From contig JAQBGV010000194.1 of the NCBI GenBank assembly GCA_032128395.1, forward strand, positions 17,641 to 81,640: 64,000 bases of DNA, in the 5' to 3' direction. Source of the DNA: JAQBGV01 sp032128395. GTDB lineage: Bacteria > Planctomycetota > UBA8108 > UBA1146. The position numbers were made by a program, and so were the translations under genes. This document shows, one piece after another, positions 33,944 through 43,699 of this stretch; the first letter of the stretch is position 1; every line of letters starts with the position of its first letter. The notes under the pieces are model-generated. The model was not told where the DNA came from. It saw only the letters and a program-made list of their open reading frames with translations, and searched no databases.

Positions 33944-36817
33944 TCAGCCGGACCGCGCCCCTGCAACCTCCCGCGCTGCCAAGAGGCATCGACGGATCAC
34001 CTGCGTCGCGGCCGGGATCTTTCCGCCGAACAGCGTCCAGATCACTTCCTCGGGGCGCACCATCTCCTGCCCTTGAAGCACGAGCCGCAGCGCGAGGATT
34101 CGTTCCTCCTCGATGACCGTGAGCCACTCCGCGGCGTCCTCGGGAAGCGCATCGATGAACGAGACTTCATCGATCCCCGGTGCGAGATCGACGGTTTTCA
34201 TCCTCCCGTTCTTGTCGGTGCGCTCGAACGGGACGTTCTCCGCGCGAATTCGTTCGAGGGCGTCTTCCGGAAGCGCGGCGACATCCTCTGCCGGGAGTAG
34301 GACGAGCGAGTCCGAGCGCATCGCGAATCGCGACAGCTTGAGCCCCCCCTCCCCCACCGCTTGCCCACCCGCGAGTCGGATCCCCTCGGGGAGGACGCGG
34401 TTCACGCGTTCGGCGATCTCGGCGGGGTCGTGCTGATTGCGCAGCCACAGTTCGAGGGGCTCGGCGAGTCCCGCAAGGCCGAGGCGCAGCGGCGGTCCGT
34501 AACTGATGCGCGGGTTCGGGTGGAAGCCACGGGTGTAGGAGACCGTGAGCCCCGCCCGTCGAATCGCGCGGGGGAACATCCGGACGAGGTCCAGGTGCGA
34601 GGTGAATCGACCGATCCCGAGCTTGGAGTAGGTGAAGCGGTACGCGTACGCCTGTTCGTCCACGGCGTGTCGCGGGGGGAGCGGCTTCTTCCCGCGTTTG
34701 ACTTCACGGCGCCCCGCTGCGAGCTCGCGCACCTCGTCGAAAGTCTGTTCGGTCACCCGACTCCTACCCTCGACGCGGTGCGCATCGAGGGTGGTGAGGA
34801 ATTCGACCCGATCTTCGCGCATACGAGTCATGTCGCACACGATCCCGCAGTGATAGCAGACGAGCGGCTTCGTCTGCTCAAGGGCATCTTCCAGGTTCGA
34901 GGGGTGCACGATCTGCGTCGCGGGTTTCCCGCACGGCAGGCTGACCCGATCCTTGAGCGCCCGACGGTATTCCTTCTGGAGGAACTTCGGCTCAACGCCG
35001 CAATCGATGTGGTCCCAGGGGAGGCGAGCGTCGATCGGGATGGTACGCAGGTAGGGGGTTCGGTCGATCTCGAGTTCTTCGATCGCCTCGAGCCAGAGGT
35101 CGAAGCGCAGTCGGTCGGACCAACCATCGAAGCGGCACCCCTTCCGCCACGCGGTCTCGATCAAGTCGGCGAGCGGTCGGTCCCCCCGACCGAGGACTCC
35201 CTCGAGGTGCGAACCTCGCGGATCGTGCCAACGCAGCTCCAGCCCCTGCACGCGGGTCGCATCGCGCAGCACCCGATGCTTGCGCTCGATCTCGGGAATG
35301 TCGTCCTGCGCCGCCCATTGAAAAGGAGTGAACGGCTTCGGGACGTGGCTCGAGACGGAGACGGTGACCTTGGCGCGTCCTCCCGAAATGTATTCCTTCG
35401 CGATCGCGAGCATCCGTTTTCCGGTCTCGGCGATCCCCAGCACGTCTTCTTCGTCCTCGCTCGGCAGCCCGATCATGAAGTAGAGCTTCATCCGCTTCCA
35501 ACCGCGCGAGAAGATGCGATGCGCGCTCTTCGCGATGTCCTCCTCGGTGATGTTCTTGTTCACGACATCGCGCATCCGCTGCGTCCCCGCCTCGGGGGCG
35601 AAGGTCAAAGAGGTGCTCCGCACCGAGCCGATCTCGTCGAGCATCTCCTCGGACACCCCATACGCTCGCAGTGACGAGACACTGAGGGAGACGTTTGCGT
35701 CCTTGAGTTTCGGCATCACGCTCTTGACGAGCGGCTCGATCGCGGAGTAGTCCGCGGTCGACAGACTCGTCAGCGACACCTCGTCGAATCCACCGCAGCG
35801 GATCGACTTCTCGACGACTTCTTCGATCTCCTCGGGGGGGCGTTCCCGCACGGGGCGGTAGATCATCCCCGCCTGACAGAACCGGCACCCCTCGGTGCAA
35901 CCCCGCGCGATCTCGATCGACACGCGGTCGAAGACGATCTCGGTGTTCGCGACCGGGAACTCGGCGGGGAACGGGTATTCGGCGAGGTCGGCGACGTGGG
36001 CGCGAGTGACCACTTCGGGGACCCGCGGGTCGAGCGGTGCACTGACCACCGTCAGGCCGGTGCGCTGGTCGAATTCGGTCGAGTAGAGGCTGGGTACGTA
36101 GATTCCAGGGAGTGAGCTGATCGCGATCAGCCGCTCGCGGCGCGAGAACCCGGCTTCGCGCAGCTCCCGCCAGCGGCGCACGGTATCGACGAAGAACCCC
36201 TCGCCGTCACCGATCAGGTAGGCGTCGATGAACGGCGCCATCGGCTCCGGCTGGAACGCGCCCGGGCCTCCCGCCATCACCAGCGGATCCTCTTCGGACC
36301 GATCTGCGCTGCGCAGCGGGATCCCGCCGAGGTCGAGCATCGTGAGGACGTTGGTAAAGGTCAGCTCGTACTGGAGCGAGAACCCGACGCAGTCGAACTC
36401 GCAGAGTGGGATCCAACTCTCGAGGGAGACGAGGGGGAGGTCGCGGCGGCGCAGCTCGCGTTCGAGGTCGACCCACGGCGCGTAGACCCGCTCGGCCCGG
36501 ACTCCATCGAGGCCGTTCAGGTGCGAATAGAGGATCCGGTAGCCGAGATGGGACATCCCGATCTCGTACGCATCAGGGAATGCGAGCGCGATCGACAGGT
36601 CGACCTCGGTCTTCTTTACGGAGTGCTGCTCCCCCCCGGTGTACCGCCCCGGTTTCTCGAGTCGATGGAGGAACGAAGCGTAGGGATGACCGGCAAGGGT
36701 GGTGCCATCGGGCAGACGCGGAACGTCGTGACCGGGAGCTTCTCTCGGTTCGGCTCCGCTCTCGAAGCCGACCTTTCCCATCTCATCCCAGAGGTTGCTT
36801 CCCCCGGTATCCGTCAT
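33944..36817 (-). CDS. B12-binding-type radical SAM protein fused to DUF2344
   Basis: 957 residues. N-terminal region with cobalamin-binding-like fold (about 70-240, FPDAYEIGMSHLGYRIL), radical SAM core with IARGCTEGCRFCQAG (Cys triad), then a conserved C-terminal DUF2344 domain (about 715-930, YRFTYSKLGIGRFTSHLDL, RGFHPNPRISYGPPL). This matches the TIGR03960-type protein fused to a TIGR03936-type domain. Its exact reaction is not established to my knowledge; an RNA modification role is often suspected. Starts at ATG 36817 behind GGAAGGA. Confidence 0.9.
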   Translation of the reverse strand: MTDTGGSNLWDEMGKVGFESGAEPREAPGHDVPRLPDGTTLAGHPYASFLHRLEKPGRYTGGEQHSVKKTEVDLSIALAFPDAYEIGMSHLGYRILYSHLNGLDGVRAERVYAPWVDLERELRRRDLPLVSLESWIPLCEFDCVGFSLQYELTFTNVLTMLDLGGIPLRSADRSEEDPLVMAGGPGAFQPEPMAPFIDAYLIGDGEGFFVDTVRRWRELREAGFSRRERLIAISSLPGIYVPSLYSTEFDQRTGLTVVSAPLDPRVPEVVTRAHVADLAEYPFPAEFPVANTEIVFDRVSIEIARGCTEGCRFCQAGMIYRPVRERPPEEIEEVVEKSIRCGGFDEVSLTSLSTADYSAIEPLVKSVMPKLKDANVSLSVSSLRAYGVSEEMLDEIGSVRSTSLTFAPEAGTQRMRDVVNKNITEEDIAKSAHRIFSRGWKRMKLYFMIGLPSEDEEDVLGIAETGKRMLAIAKEYISGGRAKVTVSVSSHVPKPFTPFQWAAQDDIPEIERKHRVLRDATRVQGLELRWHDPRGSHLEGVLGRGDRPLADLIETAWRKGCRFDGWSDRLRFDLWLEAIEELEIDRTPYLRTIPIDARLPWDHIDCGVEPKFLQKEYRRALKDRVSLPCGKPATQIVHPSNLEDALEQTKPLVCYHCGIVCDMTRMREDRVEFLTTLDAHRVEGRSRVTEQTFDEVRELAAGRREVKRGKKPLPPRHAVDEQAYAYRFTYSKLGIGRFTSHLDLVRMFPRAIRRAGLTVSYTRGFHPNPRISYGPPLRLGLAGLAEPLELWLRNQHDPAEIAERVNRVLPEGIRLAGGQAVGEGGLKLSRFAMRSDSLVLLPAEDVAALPEDALERIRAENVPFERTDKNGRMKTVDLAPGIDEVSFIDALPEDAAEWLTVIEEERILALRLVLQGQEMVRPEEVIWTLFGGKIPAATQVIRRCLLAAREVAGARSG

Positions 36818-36953
36818 CGGTCAGGTCCTTCCCCAGTGCTGCGAGCGTTCGTCCGCGGATCGTAGCACGGGGGGAGAGTGGATCCGTACGAGAGCTCGGT
36901 CGTGAGCGCGCACGATCATCCCTCGATGGTCTTCTTCTCTGCGTCTCGGCTAG

Positions 36954-39407
36954 CTAGGGAAGCGAAAACGTCCGATTGAAATACCCGCGCTCCCCATCGA
37001 GGAACGTGACCCCGACCCAGAGATCTCCGCCCCCCCCCGCAGGCCGAGCGAAGGGGAGTTCATAGAGTCGGCCCTCCCCGGCGGCGAGAATCTCCGCGGT
37101 GTAGGTGCGCTCTCCTCGATCGTCGGGGCCCGCCTGGAGGTAGAGGTGGAAGCGGACCGGAACCGCTTCGCGATTGCTGATACGAACGGTCACCGCGCCA
37201 GCATCGACGTCGGCGAGAGCGACGACGACTCGAGCGGACTCGAGGGGAATCGGTCTCTGGAAGGGGACCTGGGCGGAGCGTCCGTCGGGACGGCGGATCG
37301 TCAAGGTGCCGTGGGTCCACTCGGTCCCCTCGATCCCTGCGCTGGGGGGGACTTCGATCGCGACATCCCAGGTGGCGCGTTTCCCCGCATCGATCGCGCT
37401 CGGCGTGAGCGCACCGCGCAGTTCATAGCCAGGGGGAAGCTCGAGGGAGGGCTCGAGCGTCGCGCGCCCGCCGAGGTGGTTGTCGACGGTGACGCGAAAT
37501 CCGTCATCTGCGGCGGAGATCGCGAGGGATCGAACGGTCCGTTCGAGGGGGAGATCGATCCCTTCGATGAGGAGGAACCGACCGCGGAGCTCGATCGTCA
37601 CGACGCCGTTCTCGACCGGCGGGATCTCCAATCGGTGTCCAGTGGCATCGAAGACGCGCGGATCACCTTCCGCGTGAAGGGTGATCGATCGCGCGAGGAA
37701 CGCTCTCCCGTCGGCGATGAGAACCACTGCACCCCGCCCTTCGCGCCGGTAGAGGAGGGCCTCCGCCCCCCCCAGCCAGCGCTCGCGGCCGAGGCACCGC
37801 GCTGAGCCGAGGTAGCCGCGACAGAAGCGCCAGACGAGCCAGGAAGCCTGAGGCGCGAATCCTTCCTCGGGGGTTCGACCTCGCCGAAAGAGACTCGCCA
37901 TCGGATCGATCAGGTAGACCTCGCTCGCTCCTGCCGCATCGAGTCGGAGGAGAGTCGTCGCCCAGACCTCGGGATCGAGGCCGAGACGTACCCCATCGAG
38001 GCGGGCGGCGAATCGGCGCGGGAGGCTCGCATCGAAGCTTCTCCCGACGGTGAGGAGCTGAGGGACGTCGGAGAGGATTCCGGGGAGCTCTCCCGCGATC
38101 CCGAAGCGGAGATCGGGAGCACGGGTCGCTAGAGCCGCGACGACCGCGGGTACGTCGGGGGCGGACTCCAGGTACCACCGCGACACGTCCCTGAAGAGAC
38201 CGGCGAGGGCGGGGAGGGCGGGCTCGAGATTCTCTGCGCCGAGCGCGATCCTCGCCGCCCGCTGCGACTCGGGAACCGATGCGAGATCCCGCGGCCAACC
38301 ATCGATCAGATCTGTGACTGCGAGCAGGGCGGGGACCGGGGCGACCGGCCGAACCCACTCCTCGAGCGGCCACGAGACCTCCATGCCGTGTCGAGACCTC
38401 CCCCGCCCGACTGCGAAGGGAGGGTTTCCGAGTGCGAACGGCTCCTGCCGAAGGAGCGTCTCGTGGCCGCGCGCATCCCGCACGCGAACGACGAGCCAGC
38501 GAATCTCCGCTTCCTGCTCGATCGAACGATCTGCGCTCCGCCCGAGGAAGCGAGCACTGGGTCTGAGGTGGATCGGGTGCGGGTCGTCGACGAAACGCGC
38601 GAGTCGTTCCGCCGCGAGGATCTCCCCTTGCGAGTCGAGCACCGCGAGTTCGACCTCGTAATCCCCAGAGGGGAGCCCGACGCTGTACAGCTCGACCGGA
38701 GACTCGACTCCCTCGGGGTCGACCCTCCGCAACGGATCGCGCCAGCGCACGACCGCCCGCGGGGTGGCGGTGACACGAACATCATCGAACTCGAATCCCC
38801 CGGGTCGTCGCTCGCGCGGTGCATCGACTCGGATCTCGAGGCGCCAAGCGACGGTGCCCTCGGGAACGATCACCTCCGCTCGGTGACGGCTCCACGCCGA
38901 CGGGGGTCCCCCACCCTCGAGAAGCGGGCGGAACTCCCTCCCGAAGATCGGTCGCCCCGTGTCCTCGTCGAGGGCGTCGCTGAACCGGACCCCGAATTCC
39001 CAACTTCCCCGGCCGAGGTCATCCCAGCGGACCGTGGCCTCGAGCACGAGGAGCTCTCCCGGTTCGACGGGCGGATGGGTCGGATCGGTCGGATCGAAGC
39101 CGGGCTCGGGGATCTGCCTCGAAATCAGAAGAGCGCTCCCGCCGCCGACCGGGATCCGGATCGCCCGACCGAGTCCCCCGGTGCCGCCTTCGATCAGTGA
39201 CGCCTCCATCGCCCTGGGAAAATCGATGGATGAGTAGTCCTGGTCCCAACCGAACGCCGGGAGGGTCAGGCGGGAGATGGGGAGATCCCACCGCTCGACG
39301 TCGCAGAGGAAGAGGACGCGATCCCCGGTCGACTTCGGCTCGGTCAGGGCTTGCGGGGAAGCGAGGCCGATCGCAGCGGCGAAGATCGCGAGGGTGGCGA
39401 AGGTCAT
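36954..39407 (-). CDS. Large exported protein of unknown function
   Basis: 817 residues. Signal peptide MTFATLAIFAAAIGLASPQA. Residues about 30-220 look like a jelly-roll carbohydrate-binding-type domain (FGWDQDYSSIDFPRAM, ending GFEFDDVRVT). The middle (about 330-560) has mixed alpha/beta segments (YLIDPMASLFRR) compatible with an enzyme barrel, and the C-terminal third is strand-rich (VTVDNHLGG, FHLYLQAG). No family recognised. The ATG overlaps the coiled-coil gene stop (ATGA), making it the last of a leftward four-gene unit with MerR, TPR and coiled-coil proteins. Confidence 0.7.
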   Translation of the reverse strand: MTFATLAIFAAAIGLASPQALTEPKSTGDRVLFLCDVERWDLPISRLTLPAFGWDQDYSSIDFPRAMEASLIEGGTGGLGRAIRIPVGGGSALLISRQIPEPGFDPTDPTHPPVEPGELLVLEATVRWDDLGRGSWEFGVRFSDALDEDTGRPIFGREFRPLLEGGGPPSAWSRHRAEVIVPEGTVAWRLEIRVDAPRERRPGGFEFDDVRVTATPRAVVRWRDPLRRVDPEGVESPVELYSVGLPSGDYEVELAVLDSQGEILAAERLARFVDDPHPIHLRPSARFLGRSADRSIEQEAEIRWLVVRVRDARGHETLLRQEPFALGNPPFAVGRGRSRHGMEVSWPLEEWVRPVAPVPALLAVTDLIDGWPRDLASVPESQRAARIALGAENLEPALPALAGLFRDVSRWYLESAPDVPAVVAALATRAPDLRFGIAGELPGILSDVPQLLTVGRSFDASLPRRFAARLDGVRLGLDPEVWATTLLRLDAAGASEVYLIDPMASLFRRGRTPEEGFAPQASWLVWRFCRGYLGSARCLGRERWLGGAEALLYRREGRGAVVLIADGRAFLARSITLHAEGDPRVFDATGHRLEIPPVENGVVTIELRGRFLLIEGIDLPLERTVRSLAISAADDGFRVTVDNHLGGRATLEPSLELPPGYELRGALTPSAIDAGKRATWDVAIEVPPSAGIEGTEWTHGTLTIRRPDGRSAQVPFQRPIPLESARVVVALADVDAGAVTVRISNREAVPVRFHLYLQAGPDDRGERTYTAEILAAGEGRLYELPFARPAGGGGDLWVGVTFLDGERGYFNRTFSLP

Positions 39408-39871
39408 TCGGTCCGATCCAGGTAGCGCGGGGATGGGGTCGGCGCCGGGGGGGTGCCGTAGGCCTGGTTCACGCGACGTCCCCCTTCGATCTTGCGCAAC
39501 TGGACCGCGGTCTCCTGTCGGGCCTCGTCGACCCGGCGCTGTTGTTCGGTCTCGAGGGAGATCAGTCCCTCGAGTGTCGTGTGGAGTAGGTCGAGTTCGT
39601 TCTGGACTTCGGCCCGCAGCGCACCCGGCAAGGTGTCCCGTTCGGATTGCCAGCACGCCTTGAGGGGTGCGATGCGCACATCGATCGCTTCGATGCGAGT
39701 GAGGGTCGACTCCTTGGCCCGGGCGAGGGCGAGGATCTCATCGGTCTGCGCGCCGAGGAGGATCTCGCTCTGCCGACGAGTGTGCAGTTCGAGTTCCGCG
39801 TACACCTCTCGCTGCTCCCTGAGACCATCGCGCATCGTCCGCGCTTCGGGGCACCAGTCCGACGTCATCAT
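39404..39871 (-). CDS. Small coiled-coil protein, FlgN-like
   Basis: 155 residues, mostly heptad-like helix (YAELELHTRRQSEILLGAQ; LLHTTLEGLISLETEQQRRV). The two-helix pattern with short hinge resembles the flagellar export chaperone FlgN, but no flagellar genes lie nearby, so the name is only structural. It overlaps the preceding TPR gene (ATGATGA) and the following exported-protein gene (ATGA). No signal peptide seen, so it is predicted cytoplasmic. Confidence 0.6.
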   Translation of the reverse strand: MMTSDWCPEARTMRDGLREQREVYAELELHTRRQSEILLGAQTDEILALARAKESTLTRIEAIDVRIAPLKACWQSERDTLPGALRAEVQNELDLLHTTLEGLISLETEQQRRVDEARQETAVQLRKIEGGRRVNQAYGTPPAPTPSPRYLDRTE

Positions 39872-42800
39872 CGCGACCTCTCGTTTCTTCCGACCATCCG
39901 CACGTCGGCTTCGAGGAGACGGATCCGCGACCGAAGCTCCTGGCGAAGGTCGACCGGGACCACTCGTCCCACCTCGCTCGCGAGCGCCTCTGCCTTCCGC
40001 TCGCCCCTCCGGTAGAGCCCGAGCGCGACCTCGTGATCCCCGCGCTCTCGCGCGATCTCCCCGAGCATCAGGTAGCCGAAGGGAACTCGGACCGAACTCG
40101 GGTAGCGCTCGATCGCCCTCTGGTAGGCATCTTCGGCCAGCTGAGCGTCCCCCTCCATCCGCCAGGCGTCGCCCAGGGTGTAGAGCGCCTTCTCTGCGGT
40201 CTCGTCCCAGAGTCGCCGCTCCTCAAGAGGCGGATTGCCGCTCCGAAACGCATCCTCGTCCGCGAACAACGACTCGAGGTGCCTCCGGGCGGTTGCGGGA
40301 TCCCCGAGGACCAGGCTGTGCTCCGCGGCGTGGTGCCTCGCGATCGCCGCCTCCGCGGTGCCCTCGGTCGGCAGGAGCCAGCTCGCCGCCTCGGCCCACG
40401 CATCCCGTGCGGCGCGAATCTCGCTCTCGGCGGGGGCTTCCAGTCCAGGGATGCGACGCTCGAGCACCTGTGCGCGGCGGAGAAGTGCAGTCCGCCGCAG
40501 CGAGCTGCTCGGTCTCAGGTCGTGGATCAGACGGTCGTAGACCTCGAGGGCGGGAGCATCTCGCCCGACTGCTTCGAGGGCCCCCGCTTTCTCGATCAAC
40601 AGCGTCTCGAGCACCGGATAGGTCGCATCTTGGTCGAGGATCTTCGAGTCGGCGAGGATGATCACCTTCTGCATGTTCCCCGCCTCTCTCTCGATTCGGA
40701 TGCTGAGGAGCAGCGCATCCCACGCGGGGCCATCATCCCTCTCACCACGGGAGAGGACCGGTGCGAACTCCTCGACCGAGTCTCTCGCCTCGTCGAGATC
40801 CCCTGCCGCCAGGAACGATCGAGATGCCTCGAGATGCAGTCGAGTCTGGGAGGGATCGAGCCGAGCGGCGGCGCGAAAGGCACGCCCCGCGGCGCGGTGG
40901 TGGGTGACCGAGTCTTCCCGCAGATCCTCCGGGGTGGCGGCAGCGAGCCCTCGCTCGGCCTCGGCCTCGGCGATGAGGAGCACGATCGAGCCACCCGAGA
41001 GGTGTCGGACCCGGACGAGGGTCGTCCGCGCGAGTTCGAGTGCACCCGCAGACTGCTGGGCCCCTACCCGCTCGAAGAGCACATCCCTCAGCGCGAGCCG
41101 CGCGCTCTCGAGCTCGAACGGGAGCCCCCCGGGGCGGAGGAAACGCGCCTCGATTTCAGCGAGACGTCTTGCCGCCTTGTGGTCGTCCAGCCAGCCGACC
41201 GGTTGCTGATCGAGGTCGAGCCTCAATCGCAGCACCTGGGCGACCTCCTCGGGTACCGCATCGTAGGCCGCGTCCTCCGCGAGAGGTGCGAGCGTGGCGG
41301 CGGCTGCGGCGCGCAGCTCATCGGCGGAGGCGAGGTCGTCCTCGCGCTCCTCGAGGACCACCAGCAGCGCTCCGATCTCCGCGCGCGAGAGCCCCGGGGG
41401 GGGCCCTTCGTCGAGCAATCCGAGAAGACGCGGTGCGATCCCGCCGATCCGGCCTTCCCCGAGTGCGATCCTCGATTCGAGGAAGTGGAGGTAGGCGAGG
41501 TCGCGTCGGGAGGTGAGCTCGGTGCGGAGCAATTCGAGGGTGCGATCGAGCCAGGGGCGACCCGCGTCGGAGAACTCCGCCCAGACCTTTCCACTCTCGA
41601 ATCGCACCGCGGGGCGGTCGACCGCAACGGAGAACCGACCGTGTTCCGCAAGGCGACGCCAACTCTCGGCCTCGGGCGAGTACAGGACATGCTCGACCGG
41701 AGGGCGCGCGGCGTCGGCGGCGAGGAGCTCCTTCACCCGCTCGCGCGCGCCCTCGCCCCCATCGAGTCTCGCCCGACCCGCTCGCAGCAGCTCCCAATAG
41801 AAGCTCGCGCCGACCTGCTCCGGATGAACCGCGAGCTGGTCGAGCACATGGCCGAGCTCCGCGCGGTCATCGAGGAGCAGAGCGTTCACTCCGACCTTGA
41901 ACAGCTGTCGGTCGCGTGGGGTGTGCGCTCCGAGGAGTGGGGCCGCGCTTCGCTGCCGCACGCGGGCCGCCGCGATTTGGGCCCGGGCGAGATCGAGGGT
42001 GACCCGACGACGGTGCCGCGCGGAAAGTGGCTGATCGAGTCGATCGGATTCGTCCGGTGGATCGAGCGCCGCGGTGAGGGATTCGATCGCCGCCCCGATG
42101 TTGGCGCTCCCCGCTCGGCTCGCCTCGACCGCGGCGAGCCGCTGCACCCCATCGATCCAGTGCCCGAGCCGGCGCGCGGCTCCCTGGGATGCCCCGGGAC
42201 GTCGTTCCATCTCGATCGGTTCAGTGGCCCGAGCGAGGATGTCGATCAATCGGCCGTCCTGCGAGTGACCGGCGAGCTCCGCGAGCACTCGGATCCACTC
42301 GGCGTGGAGTTCGAACGAGGGGAGTTCCGTCCCGGGTGGAGAGAGAATCGCGTCAGCCCATCGCGCGGCGAGATCCGGCTCGTCGAGCAACACCGCCGAG
42401 GCGAGGATCTCCCCCGGTGCAGTGCGGTCCTGTGCGCGGAGCCAGGTCGCGATCCCGGGGGCCCGCAAGAGGTCGCGGGCGATCGCTGCGAAGTACTCCG
42501 GCCCTCCCTCCGAGATCGCGCGTTGCCGAAGGCTGCGGATCAGCTCCCCCGGGTCACGGAGCGGGACGTCGCGTTCGATCGCGGAGAGGAGGATCGCGAC
42601 TTCCAATTCGAGCAGCTTCGGCTCCGGGTTGCCGCGGCTGCGTCGACCGAGCGCGTCGGTGACCGATTGGTAGCTCTCGGGAGTCCAATGGTGCAGATCG
42701 CGCCGGGCGAACCCGTTCAGGACGACGCGGGGGTCGGCGCTCTCGATCCGTGCGATGAGGAGCGCGATCTCCTCGGCGGGAATCTGGGGAGCCGCTCGGC

Positions 42801-42957
42801 CGAGACGGAAGGGATCATCGGGGTTGCGCCCCACCGTCTCCGCCGTTCCAGGCTGGGTCGAGGGGGAATCGCCGAGGGCCAGCCAGATCAGCGGTGCGAG
42901 CAGCACTACTGCGAGCCCGGCACCGATCCGCGGCAGGGGTCCGGAGGGAAATCGCAT
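39868..42957 (-). CDS. Membrane-anchored TPR-repeat protein, 1029 residues
   Basis: Signal peptide or anchor at about 10-30 (GAGLAVVLLAPLIWLALG), then almost entirely helical, Ala/Leu/Arg-rich, with TPR-like helix pairs clearest near the C-terminus (AEKALYTLGDAWRMEGDAQL, YQRAIERYPSS, ALGLYRRGERKA). Predicted periplasmic scaffold. It starts 4 bases after the MerR stop and overlaps the coiled-coil gene. No enzymatic motif seen. A 990-codon open frame on the opposite strand is a composition shadow. Confidence 0.75.
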   Translation of the reverse strand: MRFPSGPLPRIGAGLAVVLLAPLIWLALGDSPSTQPGTAETVGRNPDDPFRLGRAAPQIPAEEIALLIARIESADPRVVLNGFARRDLHHWTPESYQSVTDALGRRSRGNPEPKLLELEVAILLSAIERDVPLRDPGELIRSLRQRAISEGGPEYFAAIARDLLRAPGIATWLRAQDRTAPGEILASAVLLDEPDLAARWADAILSPPGTELPSFELHAEWIRVLAELAGHSQDGRLIDILARATEPIEMERRPGASQGAARRLGHWIDGVQRLAAVEASRAGSANIGAAIESLTAALDPPDESDRLDQPLSARHRRRVTLDLARAQIAAARVRQRSAAPLLGAHTPRDRQLFKVGVNALLLDDRAELGHVLDQLAVHPEQVGASFYWELLRAGRARLDGGEGARERVKELLAADAARPPVEHVLYSPEAESWRRLAEHGRFSVAVDRPAVRFESGKVWAEFSDAGRPWLDRTLELLRTELTSRRDLAYLHFLESRIALGEGRIGGIAPRLLGLLDEGPPPGLSRAEIGALLVVLEEREDDLASADELRAAAAATLAPLAEDAAYDAVPEEVAQVLRLRLDLDQQPVGWLDDHKAARRLAEIEARFLRPGGLPFELESARLALRDVLFERVGAQQSAGALELARTTLVRVRHLSGGSIVLLIAEAEAERGLAAATPEDLREDSVTHHRAAGRAFRAAARLDPSQTRLHLEASRSFLAAGDLDEARDSVEEFAPVLSRGERDDGPAWDALLLSIRIEREAGNMQKVIILADSKILDQDATYPVLETLLIEKAGALEAVGRDAPALEVYDRLIHDLRPSSSLRRTALLRRAQVLERRIPGLEAPAESEIRAARDAWAEAASWLLPTEGTAEAAIARHHAAEHSLVLGDPATARRHLESLFADEDAFRSGNPPLEERRLWDETAEKALYTLGDAWRMEGDAQLAEDAYQRAIERYPSSVRVPFGYLMLGEIARERGDHEVALGLYRRGERKAEALASEVGRVVPVDLRQELRSRIRLLEADVRMVGRNERSR

Positions 42958-42961
42958 CCGA

Positions 42962-43255
42962 TCAGCCTTCCTGCTCCTCGTCGAGGATCTCGCGGACCTC
43001 CTTGAGGCTGTGCCTCTTCTTGAGATCGGCGATTCGGGCGAGTCGGTGGAACACCTCCTCGCCGTAGAGGCGATGACCGGACTCGGTGCGCTCCTCCTCG
43101 GTGATCAATCCGAGCATCGTGTAGTTGTGGAGCGTCTGGCGGGAAATGCCCGTATGGGCCATCACCTCGCCGATCTTGAACAGTTTTCGAGGGATCTGTG
43201 GGGTGCCGCGGCGCGTTTCGGCGCGCTGGTCCCTGCGCTCCGCACCCCCGGCCAT
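42962..43255 (-). CDS. Small MerR-family regulator
   Basis: 97 residues. DNA-binding MerR helix-turn-helix: KIGEVMAHTGISRQTLHNYT, then GLITEEERTESGHRLYGEEV and a short LKKRHSLKEVREIL helix. No effector domain or cysteine cluster, so it resembles effector-less MerR regulators. ATG 43255 is preceded by GGAGT; an upstream TTG start at 43282 is possible. It begins the tight MerR-TPR-coiled-coil-exported unit and an inverted repeat lies about 50 bases upstream, suggesting autoregulation. Confidence 0.85.
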   Translation of the reverse strand: MAGGAERRDQRAETRRGTPQIPRKLFKIGEVMAHTGISRQTLHNYTMLGLITEEERTESGHRLYGEEVFHRLARIADLKKRHSLKEVREILDEEQEG

Positions 43256-43305
43256 GACGACTCCACTCCCGTCCCGATCCAATCCCCGCCACCCTCCATG
43301 CGACT

Positions 43306-43329
43306 CTTTGTACTTTATGTTTTACAAAG
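43306..43329 (-). promoter_or_regulatory. Inverted repeat and promoter upstream of the MerR gene
   Basis: CTTTGTA and TACAAAG arms separated by 10 bases, in the most AT-rich patch of this region. On the leftward strand TTGCCT and TAAAGT, 16 bases apart, could be -35 and -10, with the dyad overlapping. MerR proteins often bind dyads inside the promoter spacer, so this is a plausible operator. Confidence 0.45.
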
Positions 43330-43408
43330 CGTAAGGCAAGGGGAATCACCCGAGCATGGGGTGGGCGACTCCCTTCGCCCCGGGCCCGGGTGGTTCGGCG
43401 GGATGGGT

Positions 43409-43699
43409 CTACTGCTTGGCGCCCCTCGGGGGCACCGGATCGAACCCTCCCCGCGAGAAGGGGTTACACCTCAGGATCCGCCAGATGGTCAGGACGGACC
43501 CCCGCCAGAAGCCCCGGGCCTGGAACGCCTCCGCCGAGTACTGGCTGCAGCTGGGGTAGTACCGGCAGAGGGGGGGGAGCAAGGGGGAGATCGCCGCCTG
43601 GTACCCCTTGAGGAGGAACAGGACGGGGCGAACCGGCCACGGGGCCAGGCGTGCCTCGATCCGGGGGGACCGACGCCAAGGTCGATCACTCGACTTCAC
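43409..43699 (-). CDS. yidD: Membrane protein insertion efficiency factor YidD
   Basis: 96 residues. Signature: LKGYQAAISPLLPP, CRYYPSCSQYSAEA, RILRCNPFSRGGFDPVP. Amphipathic N-terminal segment. Chosen start is GTG 43699, overlapping the rnpA stop (GTGA); a GTG at 43723 is an alternative. Between rnpA and the MerR gene; the usual downstream partner yidC is not present here. Confidence 0.92.
   Translation of the reverse strand: MKSSDRPWRRSPRIEARLAPWPVRPVLFLLKGYQAAISPLLPPLCRYYPSCSQYSAEAFQARGFWRGSVLTIWRILRCNPFSRGGFDPVPPRGAKQ

Noticed and set aside
39404..39871. Naming the coiled-coil gene flgN
   Set aside because: No flagellar gene is present in the window; only the helix pattern is similar.
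40033..43005. A 990-codon open frame opposite the TPR gene
   Set aside because: Composition shadow of a GC-rich gene; no motifs, low hydrophobic pattern and fully contained opposite a gene with clear signal peptide and TPR helices.
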